Part shown: positions 32,168 to 35,864 of the stretch, one piece after another
Position numbering within the stretch: position 1 is the stretch's first letter
How the letters are laid out: each line of letters opens with the position of its first letter
From: JBBDWZ01 sp050732575
GTDB taxonomy: Bacteria; Gemmatimonadota; Gemmatimonadetes; Longimicrobiales; RSA9
Reading direction: 5' to 3'
Assembly: GCA_050732575.1 (NCBI GenBank)
Contig: JBOHRF010000021.1
Coordinates: forward strand, 1 to 35,864
DNA length: 35,864 nt
Notes under the pieces: generated by a model
The model's input: only the letters and a program-made list of their open reading frames with translations
Told to the model about the DNA's origin: nothing
The model's database searches: none
Position numbers and translations under genes: made by a program

Positions 32168-33540
32168 ACAAGCGCCCGCTGATCGGTGTGTTGGGCCTGG
32201 CGCGCAGCGGTCGCGCCGCCACCCAATTGGCGTTGGCGCACGGCTTTCGCGTTTACGCATCGGATGCGAGTGACTCGCCCGCGTTGCAGCAGGTTGCGCG
32301 CGAGTTGCAAGCAAAAGGAGCCGACGTGCAGCTCGGCGGCCACGCGCTGGAACGTCTGGCCGCGTGCGCGTTGATCGTGGTGAGTCCGGGCATTCCGCCC
32401 AGCGCGCCGGTACTGCGCGCTGAGGCGATGCGAAGCGTGCGTCGCATTTCGGAGCTGGAGCTGGCGTTCCAGTATCTGGGCTCGCCTGTGATTGCCGTGA
32501 CCGGTACCAACGGAAAGAGCACCACGACTGCCATGATCTCGCATCTGCTGCGGCGGGGCGGACTCGATGCGCCGGCCGCCGGCAATATTGGCACTGCTCT
32601 TTCCGAGATCGCGCTGCGTGCCGAACCGCCCGATTGGGTGGTGGTGGAAGCCAGCTCGTTTCAGCTGGCCGACATCGAGCGCTTTACCGCGCGCATCGGC
32701 GTAGTGACCAACCTGGCGCCCGATCATCTCGACCGGTACGACTCGGTTGCCACGTATTACGCAGACAAGGCAAAGCTCTTCAAGAATGCCAGTTCCGCGA
32801 GTGTCTGGGTGTTGAACGGTGACGATGCCGCCGTGCTCGCGTTGCCGGGCAACGTGCCCGGGCGCCGCTTCTATTTCCGCATCTCGGGAGAACTGGGCCG
32901 CGGTGAAGTGGGTGGTTTCATCAGCGGGCGAGGCCATCTGGTGCTGCGGCTGGGCACGGCCGAGAGCCCATTATTGCATATCAGCGATCTGCCGCTATTG
33001 GGCCAACACAACTGGGCCAATGCGCTGGCTGCGGCCATCACTGCGGCCGCGGCCGAGGTTCCGATCGATGTGATCCAGGATGGGTTGACCAGCTTTCGTG
33101 GTTTGCCGCACCGTCTCGAGGTGGTGCGCGAACTGGATGGCGTGCTCTGGATCAACGACTCGAAGGCGACCAACATCGCATCGACGCGCGTGGCCCTGCA
33201 AAGCATGACCCGGCCTACCGTGTTGCTGCTGGGTGGCCGCCACAAGGGTGAGCCCTATACAAACCTGTTGACCGAGCTGCGCAATCACGTGCGCGCGGTC
33301 ATCGCGTACGGAGAAGCAGCGCCGCTCGTGGTTCAGGATTTGGCAGCGCATGTAGCTGTTGAATTGGTCGCCGGGGGGTTCGACGACGCGGTCGAACGGG
33401 CGGCCTCGGTTGCCTCCCCCGGCGACGCAGTGCTGCTCTCGCCCGCGTGCGCGAGTTTTGACCAGTTCGACAACTACGAGCAACGCGGAGAGCGCTTCAA
33501 GAAGCGGGTTGCGCAACTGGCGCAGGTGGTCAATGGCTAG
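32164..33540 (+). CDS. murD: UDP-MurNAc-L-Ala:D-Glu ligase MurD
   Basis: A 458-residue cytoplasmic ligase that adds D-glutamate to UDP-MurNAc-L-Ala. The N-terminal Rossmann part has IGVLGLARSGRAAT. The ATP site GTNGKSTTTAMI begins at 114. VVEASSFQLADIERF, LAPDHLDRYDS and the C-terminal WINDSKATNIASTRVAL and GGRHKGEPYTNL are all typical, as is the closing LLSPACASFDQFDNYEQRG. ATG 32164 overlaps the mraY stop (ATGA). An 8-bp overlap links it to ftsW. Confidence 0.97.
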   Translation: MNKRPLIGVLGLARSGRAATQLALAHGFRVYASDASDSPALQQVARELQAKGADVQLGGHALERLAACALIVVSPGIPPSAPVLRAEAMRSVRRISELELAFQYLGSPVIAVTGTNGKSTTTAMISHLLRRGGLDAPAAGNIGTALSEIALRAEPPDWVVVEASSFQLADIERFTARIGVVTNLAPDHLDRYDSVATYYADKAKLFKNASSASVWVLNGDDAAVLALPGNVPGRRFYFRISGELGRGEVGGFISGRGHLVLRLGTAESPLLHISDLPLLGQHNWANALAAAITAAAAEVPIDVIQDGLTSFRGLPHRLEVVRELDGVLWINDSKATNIASTRVALQSMTRPTVLLLGGRHKGEPYTNLLTELRNHVRAVIAYGEAAPLVVQDLAAHVAVELVAGGFDDAVERAASVASPGDAVLLSPACASFDQFDNYEQRGERFKKRVAQLAQVVNG

Positions 33541-34702
33541 CGCGCAGACGGCCAGCCTGCCGGTGCATGCAACCTTGCGCAGCGCGCGGTTGCGCGTGGG
33601 CTGGGAAGCAACGGCCCTCCTGCTCATCACCATCGCATTGTTGTCCTTTGGCGTGGTATCCGTGTACAGCGCCAGTGCGGTCATGGCGCAGAACTCTGGG
33701 CTGGCCGACTACCACTTCGTAGTGCGTCAGCTGCTGGGCAGCGCGCTGGGCCTGCTCGGTTTGGTGGTCATGGCGCAAATCGACTACCGGCACCTGCGTT
33801 TTTTGGCCTGGCCGCTGCTCATTGCCGCGCTCGTGACTCTGCTCATTGTCATTCTGCCTGGTACAGAATCGATTGCGCCGGTGCGCAATGGCGCGCGCCG
33901 CTGGTTGGTCCTGGGGCCGCTGCAGATCCAGCCCTCTGAATTTGCCAAGCTGGCGCTGATCGTTTGGACCGCCGCGCTGGCCGTGAAGAAGCAGGACAAG
34001 CTGACCAGCCTGACGCGCGGACTATTGCCCTTCCTGATGATGTGGGGGCTGGTCGTTGGCCTGGTGTTTCTCGAGCCGAGTTTGTCTGCAGGCGCCATTA
34101 CGCTGCTGCTAGCCGCACTCGTCGTCTTTTCCGCTGGTGCGCGCATCGGCCATTTCATCCTGCTGGCAGTCGTGGGCCTGCCGCTGCTCTGGAGCCAGGT
34201 CGATTCCGTAGCCTATCGCATCCGCCGCATCGTGGCCTTCCTCGATCCTACACACGATCCGGCCGGTGCGAGTTATCAGATCAACCAGGCGCTGATTGCG
34301 CTGGGCAGTGGCGGCACGCTGGGGCGCGGGTTTGGTCACGGCGTGCAGAAGTTTGGTTTCCTGCCCGAGCCGCACAACGACTTCTTGTTGGCCATGATCG
34401 GCGAAGAGTGGGGCTTTCTGGGTGTGCTGCTCCTGATCGTGCTGTTCGCCGGTTTCACGCTCATCGGCTATCGCATTGCACGCCAGGCGCGCGATTTCTT
34501 TGGCTTCCTCCTGGCCATCGGTATTACCAACCTGATTGCGGTGCAGGCGTTTCTGCACATGGCCGTCAATCTGGCCGTGGTGCCTACCACGGGAGTGACC
34601 TTGCCGTTCATGTCCTACGGTCGCTCCAGTCTGCTCGTGTGTCTGGCCGGGACCGGCATCCTGCTGAACATCGCGCGTCGTGCGGAAGGCAGGAACGAAT
34701 GA
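33533..34702 (+). CDS. ftsW: Septal peptidoglycan polymerase FtsW (SEDS family)
   Basis: A 389-residue membrane protein with about ten helices that polymerises lipid II at the septum together with FtsI. Typical SEDS sequences are present: ALLSFGVVSVYSASAVMA in helix 1, RNGARRWLVLGPLQIQPSEFAKL, LEPSLSAGAITLL (the catalytic Asp position appears as Ser in this motif: EPSLSA instead of EPDLGT), YQINQALIALGSGG, FLPEPHNDFLLAMIGEEWGF and VVPTTGVTLPFMSYGRSSLL. The change at EPDxG deserves note, because that Asp is held to be essential in RodA/FtsW. ATG 33533 has AGGTGG 5 nt upstream and overlaps murD by 8 bp; the end overlaps murG as ATGA. Confidence 0.95.
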   Translation: MASAQTASLPVHATLRSARLRVGWEATALLLITIALLSFGVVSVYSASAVMAQNSGLADYHFVVRQLLGSALGLLGLVVMAQIDYRHLRFLAWPLLIAALVTLLIVILPGTESIAPVRNGARRWLVLGPLQIQPSEFAKLALIVWTAALAVKKQDKLTSLTRGLLPFLMMWGLVVGLVFLEPSLSAGAITLLLAALVVFSAGARIGHFILLAVVGLPLLWSQVDSVAYRIRRIVAFLDPTHDPAGASYQINQALIALGSGGTLGRGFGHGVQKFGFLPEPHNDFLLAMIGEEWGFLGVLLLIVLFAGFTLIGYRIARQARDFFGFLLAIGITNLIAVQAFLHMAVNLAVVPTTGVTLPFMSYGRSSLLVCLAGTGILLNIARRAEGRNE

Positions 34703-35811
34703 CGGCCCTGTTTGCGGGTGGTGGCACGGGCGGGCACCTGTATCCGGCGCTGGCCCTGGCGCGCGCTCTGTGTCAGGAGCGGGCGGGCACCACGGTGCAC
34801 TTCGTGGGCGCGCGTCGCGGCGTAGAAGCGCGCGTGCTGCCCAGGGAGAACGTGCCGCACACCCTGCTGCCCTTCGAACCATTGCGCCGTCAACGCGTGT
34901 GGGAAAACTGGAAGCTCCTGGCTTCATTGATGAGCAGCACGCGTGGATTGGCCCGTCTGTTTCGCGAGCTGCGTCCTGGCCTGGTCGTGGGCACAGGCGG
35001 CTATGCCAGTGGGCCGGCCTGCGCGTTTGCGTTGCTCAAAGGTGTACCCGTTGCGGTGCAGGAACAGAACTCCTGGCCTGGTCTCACCACGCGTCTCATG
35101 AGTCGCTGGGCGCGTCAGGTCCACCTCGGTTTTCCCGAAGCCAAGCGTCATCTAAAACCCGGCAAACACACCGAGGTATCGGCGCTGGGCAATCCCATCC
35201 GGCCACCCGACACAGCACTGCAATGTGCGGAGTGCCGTGCGCACTTCGGTCTGCGTGCGGATGCTACCGTTGTGCTGGTTGTGGGCGGCAGTCAGGGTGC
35301 GCGCGCCATCAATAAAGCGGTGCTCGATGCCTTACGCACGGGCGCGGGCGTGGGCACCGGCGCGGAACTGCTCTGGGTTACAGGACCGAATCATTTTGAG
35401 AGTGTTACATCACGGCTGACCCAAATGCAAAATGTCGAGTCCGTGAAAGTTTTTCCTTACATCGATGAAATGCCCAGGGCTCTGGCCGCGGCCGACCTGG
35501 CCATTTCGCGCGCGGGCGCCATGGCCACGGCCGAGCTGCTGGCCTGGGGCATCCCCTCGTTGTTGATCCCTTTACCCACGGCCGCGGCCGATCATCAAAC
35601 GCACAACGCGCGCGCACTGGCCGACGCCGGCGCTGCGCTGATGCTGCCCGAGCGCGAGCTGACCGGGGATCGCTTGCTGGAGGAATTGCTGCGTCTGGTT
35701 CAGGACAACGAGCTGCGCGCGCGCATGGCAAATGCCGCGCGCGCGCGCGCACGACCTCATGCGGCGCGAGACATTGCGCGCAAACTGGCCACGCTCTTGG
35801 ACCAGCCATGA
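34699..35811 (+). CDS. murG: UDP-GlcNAc:lipid I N-acetylglucosaminyltransferase MurG
   Basis: A 370-residue GT28-family enzyme on the inner face of the membrane that converts lipid I to lipid II. The N-terminal G-loop GGGTGGHLYPALALA starts at residue 7. VVGTGGYASGPACAFALL, VAVQEQNSWPGLTTRLM, VVGGSQGARAINKAV, the donor site ISRAGAMATAELLAWGIPSLLIPLP and DHQTHNARALADAGAA are all present. ATG 34699 overlaps the ftsW stop (ATGA), with AGGA close upstream. The stop overlaps murC. Confidence 0.97.
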   Translation: MTALFAGGGTGGHLYPALALARALCQERAGTTVHFVGARRGVEARVLPRENVPHTLLPFEPLRRQRVWENWKLLASLMSSTRGLARLFRELRPGLVVGTGGYASGPACAFALLKGVPVAVQEQNSWPGLTTRLMSRWARQVHLGFPEAKRHLKPGKHTEVSALGNPIRPPDTALQCAECRAHFGLRADATVVLVVGGSQGARAINKAVLDALRTGAGVGTGAELLWVTGPNHFESVTSRLTQMQNVESVKVFPYIDEMPRALAAADLAISRAGAMATAELLAWGIPSLLIPLPTAAADHQTHNARALADAGAALMLPERELTGDRLLEELLRLVQDNELRARMANAARARARPHAARDIARKLATLLDQP

Positions 35812-35864
35812 GAGAGTCCGCCCCGGTCGACCTGCGCAGCCTGGCCGCGCGCGGTGAAATCCAC
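35808..35864 (+). CDS. murC: Start of UDP-MurNAc:L-alanine ligase MurC (runs off the window edge)
   Basis: The first 19 codons of the next gene, beginning with ATG that overlaps the murG stop as ATGA. The fragment ends LRSLAARGEIH, matching the short segment that precedes the HFxGIGGxGM nucleotide-binding motif of MurC. Position directly after murG is the usual one for murC. The identification rests on that position and these few residues; no catalytic motif lies inside the window. Confidence 0.8.
   Translation, partial: MRESAPVDLRSLAARGEIH

Noticed and set aside
1..35864. CRISPR arrays, insertion sequences with transposase, prophage genes or rRNA
   Set aside because: No regularly spaced repeat of 20-40 bp, no transposase or integrase motif, no phage structural gene and no rRNA segment were seen on either strand.

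Overview
The window looks like a chromosomal segment from a high-GC, Gram-negative-type bacterium, most likely a member of the Gemmatimonadota. I infer this from the style of the genes: a membrane-tethered SARP/BTAD regulator fused to a TPR region, multiheme cytochromes with TPR tails, many small secreted or lipoprotein genes, and a dcw cluster ordered mraZ-rsmH-ftsL-ftsI-murE-murF-mraY-murD-ftsW-murG-murC with a meso-diaminopimelate-type MurE and a PASTA-tailed FtsI. No 16S rRNA is present, so the assignment is by gene character only.

Left part (1-2800): the truncated start of a secreted TPR-type protein (minus strand), a small membrane protein, an SRPBCC-domain membrane protein, a tRNA-Val(TAC) with a hairpin terminator, and a compact metal-response unit. 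That unit is a MerR-type regulator carrying the 35/9-spaced cysteine triad of MerR/PbrR. Two divergent 19-bp-spaced MerR-type promoters with related dyads lie beside it, and one of them points at an unlisted 25-codon gene for a peptide with seven cysteines, closed by its own terminator. A small helical protein of unknown function follows.

Middle part (2800-23200): a three-gene run (tethered SARP regulator, di-heme cytochrome c, octaheme cytochrome c with TPR tail) that is probably an electron-transfer operon. Then come a SAM methyltransferase, a lipoprotein and an M20 metallopeptidase. An overlapping operon follows, with a secreted protein, an ECF sigma factor and an anti-sigma factor fused to an outward-facing YCII-like domain. 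Next are two overlapping CPA2-type antiporter genes and a decayed M1 aminopeptidase pseudogene that still overlaps the class V aminotransferase behind it. The part ends with a 2,4-dienoyl-CoA-reductase-like SDR, a helical unknown, a periplasmic TPR protein and a YegS-type lipid kinase.

Right part (23200-35864): the division and cell-wall cluster. It starts with a 180-bp inverted-repeat element, a clear sigma-70-type promoter and a ladder of GTGG motifs phased at 10 bp that fits an autoregulatory MraZ operator. Most genes then overlap by 1-14 bp, giving one long transcription unit that makes the UDP-MurNAc-pentapeptide, loads lipid I/II and polymerises peptidoglycan at the septum. Two places break the tight packing. 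A short ORF with the best ribosome-binding site in the window lies between mraZ and rsmH, and a 448-bp hairpin-rich spacer holding a doubtful 150-codon ORF lies between murF and mraY. The window ends inside murC.
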